Both the position numbers and the translations under genes were made by a program. Shown piece after piece: positions 46,103-57,762 of a stretch of DNA of 64,000 nt. Each line of letters begins with the position of its first letter. The stretch's first letter is position 1. Below the pieces are notes generated by a model. That model made no database searches and was not told where the DNA came from. It saw only the letters and a program-made list of their open reading frames with translations. The DNA comes from Nephrocerus scutellatus (lineage: Eukaryota; Arthropoda; Insecta; Diptera; Pipunculidae): positions 61,761,123 through 61,825,122 of the forward strand of contig OX352765.1 of the NCBI GenBank assembly GCA_947095585.1. Direction: 5' to 3'.

Positions 46103-47263
46103 TTTGTGTGGACTATCGTAAACTGAACGATGTCACCAAGAAGGATAGTTATTCATTACCACGTGTAGATGACATTGGATCTAAAAAGTGGATTCTGGCA
46201 GGTGGCAATTCATGATGACGACAAGGAGAAGACAGTTTTTGCTGCTGGAAACGGCTTTTATCAATTTTCTGTAATGCCGTTTGGTTTATGCAACGCTCCT
46301 GCTACGTTCGAGATATTGAAGGAACATGTTTTGCGAGACCTTAGCTGGAAGACATGTCTAGTCTATTTTGATGATATCATTGTTTTTGGTCCTACATTTA
46401 ATGAGCACGTAAATAATCTTCGGCAAGTTCTGGAAACCATAAAAGCAGCAGGATTTAAGTTGAGTCCGCTGAAATGTAGCCTTTTAAAAAATTAAGTGAA
46501 TTATTTGGGCCACATTGTATCCAGTCAAGAAGTACGCATGGATCCCAAGAAGTTGGAAGCTGTTAACGAATGGCCGGTACCAAAGAATTTACATGAGGTG
46601 CAAAGTTTTCTGAGGCTACGCTCTTACTATCAACGGTTTGTGCCTAACTTCGCAAATGTTGCACTAAGCCTTCATCGCCTTACTGAGAAGAACCAAAAGT
46701 TCCAATGATTGAGCACCAAAAATCATTTGACTTGATGAAGGGAAATCTGTGCAGTTCTCCAATATTGGCATATCCACAGGCAGGAGAACTCTTCATCCTG
46801 GACACTGATGCGAGCAATGCGGGAATAGGAGCGGTTCTATTGCAGAATCAAGAAGGAAAGGAGCGTATAATAGCGTACTAAAGCCCGTTTTCTAAGCCCG
46901 AGAAAAACTACTGCTAGCTGTTGTCGATAGCGTCAAGCAGTTCATATATGGTCAGGAGTTTCTTCTTTGAACTGACCATGCAGCTTTCAAGTGGTAAATG
47001 CAGTTTAGGGAACCAGAAGGGCAAGTGGCCAGATGAATCGGACGACTCCAGGGGTATTCATTCAGAACAGAGCATCGAAAAGGAATGCTGCATGATAATG
47101 CCGACGGGTTATCCAGAAGACCTTGTGTACCCCAATGCAAACACTACAAGGCAAGAAAACAAGAAGTTCTCTGAAGTAGTTGCACAAATAAGACAGTCCT
47201 ACTTCTACTCATGCTCTTCCTTGTTTTACCCTGTTTTTTCATTTCCAGTATTTGTTTAGCTAC
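46103..47263 (+). pseudogene. Ty3/gypsy RT 3' part and RNase H, unit B
   Basis: RT resumes with VDYRKLNDV. A 38-nt deletion near 46173 (between ATTGGA repeats, shared with C) shifts the frame before LDLKSG. YFDDIIVF remains (about 46366-46390). The shared TAA lies at 46493-46495. RNase H has the 18-nt deletion shared with unit A. Confidence 0.75.
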
Positions 47264-47319
47264 TTTCTCCTCGTGTTTTTTCGGTAACCTATCTAATTTT
47301 GAATGGATTGGCTATTCTT

Positions 47320-48652
47320 TTTTAAGATGTTAGATTAAGATTAATAATTCATGTTTGATAGTCGAGGTGTGAGTCAAGTGATCGCCATCCTTGTATTGGA
47401 CGTCTTTGAATTGGTCAAGTAGAGAGGTTGATGCTGTTTGCTCTTAGAGATTAAGACTGCCGAAGTCAGAATTGTCCTCTTCTAAATAATTCATGACAAA
47501 TCGGACCATCGTTCCATCTTCAAAATAGTCTGATATTTTAAACTTATAGTTCCCTTCTCAATGTCAACGGTTTTAATAACATTCTTAAGAATAATATTCT
47601 AAGATATTGTATAGGTTTTATTTTCTAACCTCTGGGCATAGGCTTTGATGAAGGTATTATTGCAGTAACCGAACTCTCTTAGTACGGGAAATTGAATTAT
47701 AATAGTGTTTTTGATAACGCTACTATTAATAGTTCTGATATCTACTTGTAGTGTATATAGGATTTGGTACAGGGACATATCGAGTTTATTGGTGTTAATG
47801 ATAGACATAGCACGGCCTGTATTTACTGGGATATAATGCCGCTGGTTTTGAATATCAATGGCTAAGGTCATTTTTGTCCGAGGCTCAGGTAAGAAAAACC
47901 GCTGGTTCTACTGAATCGATGTCCTGTTGGATCACACCTTGATTTTTTTGAATAACATTGGTGTCCATCGGTTCTGGTCTGTTATGCCTGTTCTGTATGG
48001 AGTGGTTCTGGAAGTTCCCTGAATGGGTCTGATCGATATTGTAATTTTAATATCGATAGTCATTCTGTCTGAAATTTCCCGAATGTCTTTGTGCACTAAG
48101 AGTGTCACAGTAATTTTGTCTTCTTTCACTGTCATTAGGGGGATTATATTGATTAGTTTGGTTTATTATTTATAATAATATTGTAGTGCAGCAACTTTTC
48201 TTGTTCTTGATTGTCATAAAATACTACGTATTTACTTTATTTAATGTATATTCCAGTTTAGTTGGTTAGTCATAAATTGAACTTACTTTCATATTATACA
48301 TTTCCTTAGTTAGATCTGCTCTGTTTATGATGGTCGGTAGTGTTGTTTAAATAGTTCTTTTGTCTGTTCCCATGATCTCCATTGATGATCAGGAGGTCCA
48401 TATCTCGGCCTTTTTGGATAATATTCCAAGTGGCCTGTTAGCTCCCTGCCGAATTTTGTAGAGGATTTTCCACCATTAGGATGAAATGCATCAGGAAATT
48501 ACTATCTTCATCGTAATCAGGTAGGTATTGAATTTCCCGTAAGACATTGCTTCAATGGCTGGACTGCGCATCCATACCACTATAGACTTTAAGCTATTCA
48601 GAATATCTTGATTAGATACTTCTGGGATGACGTTTGGATGTGGCTCTGCCAT
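47320..48652 (-). pseudogene. Errantivirus gag-protease remnant, unit B (antisense)
   Basis: It is practically identical to the unit A copy. The Gag start lies at about 48652, the protease block with VNTG at 47599-47871, and the same frame breaks are present. Confidence 0.65.
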
Positions 48653-48793
48653 CTTTCAACAGAAATTTTGCGAATGTTGCATTAAAAAAAACAAGATTTT
48701 CAGGAATTGCACTACAAATTTGATCAATAAAATCAGAAGCTGGAAAAACTAAAAGGTGAAGGAAATTAAGTTCAAGCTACATTTCAATAGGAA

Positions 48794-49928
48794 GTGAAAT
48801 CGGTCGAAACGAACATGACAGGAAAAGTGAGTGGCCTGGAAGGCAAAACTAAGGAGATTGAGACCCGGCTGGACAATCGTACCAAATTTGTCAGAGAGAA
48901 CACTCAACCAATTAGTACCAGAGTAATTCCAGAATTTTCTAGTAACCAGAAAGGAATTTTGAAGCTACCTGCGTTCGATGGCGACACAGCTTTTGAAAAT
49001 TTCAAAGTCCAGCTGCTGTACAACATAAGGATGGAGCGCTGAAGAACAACTAAATTCTCTCATCGTGGCGATGAGTAGCAAGGCGGCTGATGTATTACAA
49101 ATGATTCCAAATGCTGATATGAGTTCCAGAAGAAACTTGAAAGAGTTAGGCTTGCGTTATGGACAGTCTCATACACAGGAGCTAAGCAAAATACAGCTCC
49201 AGATGAAGAAACAACAAAGAGGAGGAGAATGCTATCCGAGATGAGCAATTAAAACTTCATTTGAGGACAACAGCTAGAGGAAAATAAATGAATGAAGTAT
49301 TTGCCTCGGCCTTAGAATACGAAGCAGCTAGAGCCAGTTTGTCCACTGATTTAGTTTGATTGCGCAAGTTGAAAACTGGGGACATCACACAAATAGAAGC
49401 CCTTATTGATGAGCATATTAGAAAATCAAAGGCTGGACGCTTCCAGAACGGAATTCCACATTTAATTCTCGTCCAAAATGTTTTAGATGCAAGAAACCTG
49501 GACATTTTATTCGCGACTGCAAGAAACCAAGACCAGTACAAACTTTACGGGGCGTAAGCTGGTGAAGAGGGAAGAGAGCCACAAGGTCAACACAACACAA
49601 GGTGAACATTGTCAAACTTGGAAAGGACAGCAACAGCTTGGTTGTTAGTGGTGTGTTAGAAGGAAAACCATGCACGTTTGCCTTGGATACAGGAGCTTCC
49701 AGATCAGTTGTAAATCCCAAAGTGGTGACCAACGGTCAAGTGGAAAAAGTATTTCGTTATAATTTGAGGACAGCGACGGGTGAAGTTGCAGAAATTAAAG
49801 GAGAGTGCTCCTGTAGTGTCATGTTTGGAGGAATACGGTTTTCTCATCGGTTTATTGTTACCAGCATTACAGATGAATGCATATTGGGCTTGGATTTCAT
49901 GACAGAGCACGAATGTCCCTTGATCTAA
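48794..49928 (+). pseudogene. Ty3/gypsy Gag end and protease, unit C
   Basis: It is as unit B: the capsid-like block is at 48794-49042, the CCHC knuckle near 49480-49525, and the protease with FALDTGASRS at 49602-49928. One residue differs from B in the capsid block (RTK against RPK). Confidence 0.75.
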
Positions 49929-50280
49929 AGAACTACGTGTTAAAACGGCGTAATGTGGAAGTACCCCTGCAAATAAATGACAACCAGAGTGATGGGCTAA
50001 GAGTCATTACTAAAGAAAAAGTGGAGATACCACCGACGTGAAACTCCAGCCCAAGATACCAATGAGAATAATGAATGTTAGCCTATCACCGAACGTAATA
50101 AGATAAGGAACAGTCATTGGCAAGACTCAGGGAGTAAGCTGCATCGCAAACTCCCAGCCTGTAAAAGTAAAGAATACACCACTAGATCTGAAAAGGCAGC
50201 AGAAAATTCATTCGCTGTGTAACCATCTTCCAGAAGTACAGCAACAAGCAGCAGAGAAGGCGCTAGAGCAATTCGCCGTC

Positions 50281-50515
50281 GTGTTTGCTGTCAGCGACAA
50301 TGACATGGGTAAAACCAATATAGTGCGACGTCGAATAGATACAGGAAATGCTACTCCAATTCGACAGGCGCCAAGACGATTACCACTTGCTAAACAACAA
50401 GAGGCAAAAACACTGGTTAAGAAAATGGAACGTGATGAAATCACAGAGAAGTCCAAAAGCCCATGGAGCTCACCTGTGGTACTTGTTCAAAAGAAAGATG
50501 GTTCAACGAGATTTT
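50281..50515 (+). pseudogene. Ty3/gypsy RT, 5' part, unit C
   Basis: The RT N-terminus is in frame through VVLVQKKDGSTRF (no one-base loss, unlike B) and is then cut by the antisense LINE. Confidence 0.75.
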
Positions 50516-50752
50516 TTATTTTATTTATTTGTATTTATCTATTGAATTTATAAGCATTTTAAAACAAAGTGTCTTATTTATAATACTTATAATGTATGGA
50601 TTTAAATTAAAATTTAATTGAAATTTCAAAGAGAGTAAAAAAAATAAAAAATATATTAACTGAAATATTATTTTATAGAAGTTATTGAAGTTATTATACA
50701 TTATGTAAAAATATTGAATTTTTCAATGATAATCAATGATTTAGAAATATTT

Positions 50753-52438
50753 TCAGCATTTATATAGGTTTTTTAAAGAGTTTTCAAAGGAAATATAGCT
50801 GTTCAGACCCCTCAAGTTCGCCGGCAGGGAGTTCCAGAGTCCAACAGCATGTACAAAAAACTGATTCTTAGAGTTTCTATATCTAAAGGTTGGGACAATT
50901 AGAATATTACTTCTTTGTGATACTGGGAAAATTAGTTTCTCGAAAAGATAATTAGGAGATCTAGTTTGTATGAGTTTAAAAAGAAACGTTAAACTTAGAA
51001 AATCTATATACCTGTTTAGAGGCATATTAAAAACACTACCTGCTTGTACCGAAACATGATCGAAGCGACGTAATCCATAAATAAAACGAACAATGTTATT
51101 GAACACTACTTGGAACTTGCGCTTGTTTGCACTATCCAAACAGCAAAAAATAGGACTTCCGTAGAAAAGGGTTGGCAGAACAAGTGTTTTGGCTATTATC
51201 ATTTTTGTTGAGACTGGAAGGCAACTTCCAGCAATGCATAAAACCCGCAGAGCAGCATAGATTCGACCAACTGAGTTAGCCAGATGGTTGTCCCACGATA
51301 GTGTTTGGTTGAAAATAACCCCTAAGTTTTTTACTGTTTTGACGTAGTTCAATGTTTTCCCCTCGAGTTCGATACTTGGCAGGTATGACATATCAATAGC
51401 AGTATTACTAATAACAATTGCCTGACATTTATTAGCATTAAGTTTAAGGTGATTATCTCTAGACCACTGTGCTATACTCATCAGATCCTCGTTTATTCTG
51501 GCCGTTGCATCTTCAACCATGCCAATTCGGTAGCTTAAATGAATTTGCACATCGTCTGCGTACATATGAATATTACAATACTTGAGTATAGGGGGAAGGT
51601 CGTTGTTGAATAGCGTGAACAAGAGTGGTCCCAATATTGATCCCTGGGGCACACCAGTAGCGGAGGGGAGAAAATCAGATCTGCAATTCGCATAAACTGC
51701 TTGAGTTCTGTGGCTAAGGTACTGTCCAAGTAGCGTTAAAGCTGAGTTTTCGAAAAAGAAAAAATTCTTAAGCTTTTTCAAAAGTATATTATGCGAGACA
51801 GTGTCAAACGCTTTGGAGAAATCCAGTAAAACCAGAGTTGTAACTAAATTATTATCAATTTGCTGCCGTATGTCATCAGTTATTTTAAGAAGCGCAGTTG
51901 TGCAGCTGTGTTTTGGTCTGAAACCAGATTGCGTCGGTGTTATCAGGCTATGGGTTTCCAAAAACGTCATAATTTGTCGACTCATAATTTTTTCAAATGC
52001 TTTGGAGATGAAAGGTAGGATGGAATTTGGTCGGTATTCTTTTTGTTGCTTGCTTGACTTCTTCAGAATTGGAATTATTTTTGAAGCTTTCCATAATTTT
52101 GTATAACAAGACTTTGTTAGGATGGTATTAAAAATGTGTGTCAGGAAAGGAGATATAAAGATGAGAATAATTTTAACAAACTTAGGATGCATATTGTCTA
52201 ATCCAATAGCTTCCGATTTTATGTCTTTTACAGCTTTGTATACCTCTACTTCAAAAACTCTTTTAAAACTGAAACTTGAAAGAAACTCATCAGTTCCGTT
52301 TAAAATTCTGTCAATCTCTGCACCAGCATTTGTGTCTGAGACAGAATTTACAAACTTATTGTTTAGCTCATTTACATCACAATTATCTTCAGCATTCTTT
52401 TTTTGCCTGCAATACCAAAAGATTTGATATTTTTCCAC
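50753..52438 (-). CDS. LINE reverse transcriptase, unit C
   Basis: A 561-residue open frame matches unit B apart from one lost Leu (CRSDFLP where B has CRLSDFLP). DFSKAFDTVSH, GVPQGSILGPLLF and MYADD are intact. The upstream frame break to EN is shared with unit B. Confidence 0.8.
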   Translation of the reverse strand: MEKYQIFWYCRQKKNAEDNCDVNELNNKFVNSVSDTNAGAEIDRILNGTDEFLSSFSFKRVFEVEVYKAVKDIKSEAIGLDNMHPKFVKIILIFISPFLTHIFNTILTKSCYTKLWKASKIIPILKKSSKQQKEYRPNSILPFISKAFEKIMSRQIMTFLETHSLITPTQSGFRPKHSCTTALLKITDDIRQQIDNNLVTTLVLLDFSKAFDTVSHNILLKKLKNFFFFENSALTLLGQYLSHRTQAVYANCRSDFLPSATGVPQGSILGPLLFTLFNNDLPPILKYCNIHMYADDVQIHLSYRIGMVEDATARINEDLMSIAQWSRDNHLKLNANKCQAIVISNTAIDMSYLPSIELEGKTLNYVKTVKNLGVIFNQTLSWDNHLANSVGRIYAALRVLCIAGSCLPVSTKMIIAKTLVLPTLFYGSPIFCCLDSANKRKFQVVFNNIVRFIYGLRRFDHVSVQAGSVFNMPLNRYIDFLSLTFLFKLIQTRSPNYLFEKLIFPVSQRSNILIVPTFRYRNSKNQFFVHAVGLWNSLPANLRGLNSYISFENSLKNLYKC

Positions 52439-53190
52439 AGTTTTTTGGAAGACAGATTATTAAATTTTGAAGCAAAAAATCTCCGTTTGGAATTTCTTAT
52501 TTCAACATTTACTGCATTTCTTAAATTTTTATACTGGTGTAACATTTGTGGTAGTCTGAATCTTTTCCAGTGTCTATAAGCTGTATTTCTTCTTATGATA
52601 AGGTTATCAATTTCGCTAGTGTACCATCCTAAATCAGGGTTTTGAATTCTTATAGTTTTAATAGGTACAAAAGTTTCAAACAGATGATTAATTGTATTTG
52701 TAAAAAATTGCACTTGCTCATCAACGTCAGAGAGATGATATATATTTTCAAGATTAGAGCTATAAATACTTGCTATTAGTGATTGCATATCTATGGAGTT
52801 AAAATTTCTAAACGAAATGTTTTCCATTGCAACACTCGCATTAATTCGAATATTATAGAAAACGACAATTAAATCGTGCTTGGAAAAACCGGGAACATCA
52901 AGTTGCCCATAAAAGTTGACAAGATCAGGTTGGTTGACCAAGAAAACATCAAGCAGAGTAGAGCTAGAAGATGTAAAATGTGTAGGGGTATCACTATTAA
53001 CAGGAAACAAGTCGAGTGATAGGAGACTATCTCTGAAATGTTTAATTCTATTATTTTGAATATCTAACAGGTCAATGTTTAGGTCTCCCCCGATAAGAAT
53101 GTGTTTATAGTCAGATGTTAATTCTTCTAGAACATCTGTGATGGTGTTTGACACAGTTATATGGGGAGGTTTGTAGATTACACCAGCCAA
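52372..53190 (-). pseudogene. LINE endonuclease, unit C
   Basis: The same 272-residue block as unit B, with the GGDLNIDLL and SKHDLI motifs and the same frame breaks at both ends. Confidence 0.8.
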
Positions 53191-53251
53191 CAGTTTTTCA
53201 GTTCCACAAGCAACTTCTATAAAAAGGTATTGTATTTCATTACTACTGTCA

Positions 53252-54142
53252 TCACTCTTGATAAACTTGCTTTTTAAACTTTTTTTTTATGAAAATAGCT
53301 ACACCTCCACCCCTGGAAACTACACGATCAGAACGAAATACATTATAGTTACCCGTGATCAAAACAGCGCTATCTACCTGTTCAGTCAACCATGTTTCTG
53401 ACACACAGATGATGTCCATAGTAATTGAATTTAGCATATCTACGGAATAAACTGTTTTTGGCACGTCATCGCTTGTAAGTTTGATGTAAACAAGTCCACT
53501 TGAAGTGAAAACCGAAAATAATTGGTGTTTACGCCTGATACGGATTGCTTGTCGAAGAATAACTCGATTATTTTTGGTTAAGCTCTCGTGGAAATAAATC
53601 GGGGTGCTCGAGTCTTCACCGAGATCTTTAAGCAAAAGTTGCCGGGAATTTGTTCTTCGAAAAGCAGCAAACGCCTTGAGTGTAGCATTTTTATCATGTG
53701 CAGTGTGAAATTTAACAATTATAATGGAGTCTTCTCTGTGGCTTGCACGGAAGATTCGACACAGTTTTGGTGGCTGAAAATTTAACGTGTGACAAATGTT
53801 GTTAAACGTGTTTTTTAAAACCTCTCCCGGTAACGTTGGTATTCCGATAAGAATTGCATCTGTTTCTAAATTTTTTACATTTATTGCTTCAATCTGCGCC
53901 TTTAAGCTAGCGATTTCAGTGCATACAGTGTTGTTGTGAGATAAGTTGGCATGATTATTTTCATTCATCGTTGTTGTTGTGATTCTCTTTTGTACCTCCT
54001 CCTCCAGACAATCTACCCGTGTAAGAAGTTCCTCGAGGACAGTGACGCGACCATTAAGTTTATTTATATTTTGGTCCAACTCGTCGATTATTTTCATTTT
54101 TTGTTCTATTACGATGATTCTCGTTGTTAAGTTTTCTTCCAT
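53252..54142 (-). pseudogene. LINE ORF1-EN fusion, unit C
   Basis: The frame is identical to the 296-residue frame in unit B. It has a coiled coil, an ORF1p-like domain, then SETWL and GGGVAIFIKK of EN. The fusion therefore predates the B/C duplication. Confidence 0.7.
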
Positions 54143-54594
54143 GGCTCTAAGTTGTTCAGAAAGTGATTCACCTTGTAGTTTTATCAGAGCGAGGGTTTCA
54201 GTGACGTCACTAGTTTTTGTTGACGTAGTCGTTGTTGTTGTCGATGCCTTTGGTGAAACTTTAGCAATTTTTGCTTTTCCCGCTCGTGTTTTTGCTTATA
54301 CGTGTGAGTAAATTGATGGTGATAATGGGAGTGGAGAGTTTGACATCTTCATTAGTTTTATATTTTGTTGATGGGTCATTATTTTATGTGTTTGTTTAAA
54401 TTGTTTGGTTTATTAAAAATTCATTTATTTGCTTCCGAGCAATTTTAAATTTATATTTTTCAATTCTATTTGAAACTTTATAGTATATATATTGAAATTT
54501 ATTTTACTTTTATAAATTTATTTGTGTTTAACAAGCACAAAATATTTTCCAAGCTGAGAAAGAAAAACACGTCCGATCGGTTGAGAACTCTCTC

Positions 54595-55770
54595 TTTGTG
54601 TGGACTATCGAAAACTGAACGATGTCACCAAGAAGGATAGTTATTCATTACCACGTGTAGATGACATTGGATCTAAAAAGTGGATTCTGGCAGGTGGCAA
54701 TTCATGATGACGACAAGGAGAAGACAGTTTTTGCTGCTGGAAACGGCTTTTATCAATTTTCTGTAATGCCGTTTGGTTTATGCAACGCTCCTGCTACGTT
54801 CGAGATATTGATGGAACATGTTTTGCGAGACCTTAGCTGGAAGACATGTCTAGTCTATTTTGATGATATCATTGTTTTTGGTCGTACATTTAATGAGCAC
54901 GTAAATAATCTTCGGCAAGTTCTGGAAACCATAAAAGCAGCAGGATTTAAGTTGAGTCCGCTGAAATGTAGCCTTTTAAAAAATTAAGTGAATTATTTGG
55001 GCCACATTGTATCCAGTCAAGAAGTACGCATGGATCCCAAGAAGTTGGAAGCTGTTAACGAATGGCCGGTACCAAAGAATTTACATGAGCTGCAAAGTTT
55101 TCTGAGGCTACGCTCCTACTATCAACGGTTTGTGCCTAACTTCGCAAATGTTGCACTAAGCCTTCATCGCCTTACTGAGAAGAACCAAAAGTTCCAATGA
55201 TTGAGCACCAAAAATCATTTGACTTGATGAAGGGAAAGCTGTGCAGTTCTCCAATATTGGCATATCCACAGGCAGGAGAACTCTTCATCCTGGACACTGA
55301 TGCGAGCAATGCGGGAATAGGAGCGGTTCTATTGCAGAATCAAGAAGGAAAGGAGCGTATAATAGCGTACTAAAGCCCGTTTTCTAAGCCCGAGAAAAAC
55401 TACTGCGTGACGCGAAGGGAATTGCTAGCTGTTGTCGATAGCGTCAAGCAGTTCCTATATGGTCAGGAGTTTCTTCTTTGAACTGACCATGCAGCTCTCA
55501 AGTGGTAAATGCAGTTCAGGGAACCAGAAGGTCAAGTGGCCAGATGAATCGGACGACTCCAGGCGTATTCATTCAGAACAGAGCATCGAAAAGGAATGCT
55601 GCATGATAATGCCGACGGGTTATCCAGAAAACCTTGTGTACCCCAATGCAAACACTACAAGGCAAGAAAACAAGAAGTTCTCTGAAGTAGTTGCACAAAT
55701 AAGACAGTCCTACTTCTACTCATGCTCTTCCTTGTTTTACCCTGTTTTTTCAGGTCAAGTGGCCATATGA
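54595..55770 (+). pseudogene. Ty3/gypsy RT 3' part and RNase H, unit C
   Basis: It contains the 38-nt RT deletion shared with B, YFDDIIVF near 54860, and the shared TAA at 54985-54987. RNase H retains the CVTRRELLAVVD segment deleted from A and B, so this is the most ancestral version of that domain. Confidence 0.75.
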
Positions 55771-56199
55771 ATCGGACGACTCCAGGCGTATTCATTCAGA
55801 ACAGAGCATCGAAAAGGAATGCTGCATGATAATGCCGATGGGTTATCCAGAAGACCTTGTGTACCCCAATGCAAACACTACAAGGCAAGAAAACAAGAAG
55901 TTCTCTGAAGTAGTTGCACAAATAAGACAGTCCTACTTCTACTCATGCTCTTCCTTGTTTTACCCTGTTTTTTCAGGTCAAGTGGCCATATGAATCGGAC
56001 GACTCCAGGCGTATTCATTCAGAACAGAGCATCGAAAAGGAATGCTGCATGATAATGCCGATGGGTTATCCAGAAGACCTTGTGTACCCCAATGCAAACA
56101 CTACAAGGCAAGAAAACAAGAAGTTCTCTGAAGTAGTTGCACAAATAAGACAGTCCTACTTCTACTCATGCTCTTCCTTGTTTTACCCTGTTTTTTCAT
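55531..56199 (+). repeat. 223-bp triplication at the RNase H end
   Basis: Three head-to-tail units (55531-55753, 55754-55976, 55977-56199) start GTCAAGTGGCCA and end TTTTTTCAG. Units 2 and 3 are nearly identical. Units A and B of the array have one copy each. Confidence 0.85.
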
Positions 56200-56279
56200 T
56201 TCAAGTATTTGTTTAGCTACTGTCTCCTCGTGTTTTTTCGGTAACCTATCTAATTTTGAATGGATTGCCTATTCTTTTT

Positions 56280-57604
56280 TAAGATGTTAGATTAAGATTA
56301 ATAATGCATGTTTGATAGTCGAGCTGTGAGTCAAGTGATCGCCATCCTTGTATTGGACGTCTTTGAATTGGTCAAGTAGAGAGGTTGATGCTGTTTGCTC
56401 TTAGCGATTAAGACTGCCGAAGTCAGGATTGTTCTCTTCTAAATAATTCATGACAAATCGGACCATCGTTTCATCTTCAAAATAGTCTGATATTTTAAAC
56501 TTATAGTTCCATTCTCAATGTCAACGGTTTTAATAATATTCTTAAGAACATCCATACCTAAGATATTGTATAGGTTTTATTTTCTAACCTCTGGGCATAG
56601 GCTTTGATGAAGGTATTATTGCAGTAACCGAACTCTCTTAGTACGGGAAATTGAATTATAATAGTGTTTTTGATAACGCTACTATAAATAGTTCTGATAT
56701 CTACTTGTAGTGTATATAGGATTTGGTACAGGGACATATCGAGTTTATTGGTGGTAATGATAGACATAGCACGGCCTGTATTTACTGGGATATAATGCCG
56801 CTGGTTTTGAATATCAATGGCTAAGGTCATTTTTGTCCGAGGCTCAGGTAAGAAAAACCGCTGGTTCTACTGAATCGATGTCCTGTTGGATCACACCTTG
56901 ATTTTTTTGAATAACATTGGTGTCCATCGGTTCTGGTCTGTTATGCCTGTTCTGTATGGAGTGGTTCTGGAAGTTCCCTGAATGGGTCTGATCGATATTG
57001 TAATTTTAATATCGATAGTCATTCTGTCTGAAATTTCCCGAATGTCTTTGTGCACTAAGAGTGTCACAGTAATTTTGTCTTCTTTCACTGTCATTAGGGG
57101 GATTATATTGATTAGTTTGGTTTATTATTTATAATAATATTGTAGTGCAGCAACTTTTCTTGTTCTTGATTGTCACAAAATACTACGTATTTACTTTATT
57201 TAATGTATATTCCAGTTTAGTTGGTTAGTCATAAATTGAACTTACTTTCATATTATACATTTCCTTAGTTAGATCTGCTCTGTGATGGTCGGTAGTGTTG
57301 TTTAAATAGTTCTTTTGTCTGTTCCCATGATCTCCATTGATGATAAGGAGGTCCATATCTCGGCCTTTTTGGATAATATTCCAAGTGGCCTGTTAGCTTC
57401 CTGCCGAATTTTGTAGAGGATTTTCCACCATTAGGATGAAATGCATCAGGAAATTACTATCTTCATCGTAATCGTATTGACTTTCCCGTAAGACATTGCT
57501 TCAATGGCTGGACTGCGCATCCATACCACTATAGACTTTAAGCTATTCAGAATATCTTGATTAGATACTTCTGGGATGACGTTTGGATGTGGCTCTGCCC
57601 TCTT
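56280..57604 (-). pseudogene. Errantivirus gag-protease remnant, unit C (antisense)
   Basis: It is homologous to the A and B copies but more diverged. The Gag start codon is changed from ATG to AGG near 57600, and small deletions occur near 57283 and 57470. The protease block with VNTG lies at 56558-56830. Confidence 0.65.
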
Positions 57605-57651
57605 TCAACAGAAATTTTGCGAATGTTGCATTAAAAAAAACAAGATTTTCA

Positions 57652-57762
57652 CGGATTTACTGATGAGTTTTTAGCACTGTCGTGAACTTTGCGCTTCATA
57701 GATTAAGGACTTTTTTTTCATTTCCGCGAACTATACTTTCTCGTTTTAGATCGGGATAGTTT
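57652..57762. other. Junction between array and LINE, no gene
   Basis: No gene is seen. It may be leader sequence of the antisense errantivirus remnant, since it lies directly upstream of that Gag start on the minus strand. Confidence 0.3.

Larger units (their letters stand above)
40207..48700. repeat. Tandem array, unit B (8494 bp, chimeric)
   Basis: The left part, up to and including the LINE, matches unit C (GAAGCTACC, a 6-nt gag deletion, the LINE and the 38-nt RT deletion). The right part matches unit A (the 18-nt RNase H deletion, TTCATG and GAGGTG near 47350). The start and end junctions are the same as those bordering unit C. Confidence 0.85.
50516..54594 (-). mobile_element. Antisense LINE inserted in RT, unit C (4.08 kb)
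   Basis: It has the same insertion point and nearly the same sequence as unit B, so it is a copy by duplication and not an independent insertion. It is 3 bp shorter because of the loss of one codon in RT near 51680. Confidence 0.85.
48701..57651. repeat. Tandem array, unit C (8.95 kb)
   Basis: It shares with B the left half and the LINE. It alone keeps 18 nt of RNase H (GTGACGCGAAGGGAATTG, about 55406) lost from A and B, and it has a private 223-bp triplication. After 57651 the array ends and unrelated sequence follows. Confidence 0.85.

Noticed and set aside
46103..57651. Independent insertions of the same LINE in units B and C
   Set aside because: The identical insertion point and shared internal frame breaks show a single insertion copied by duplication.
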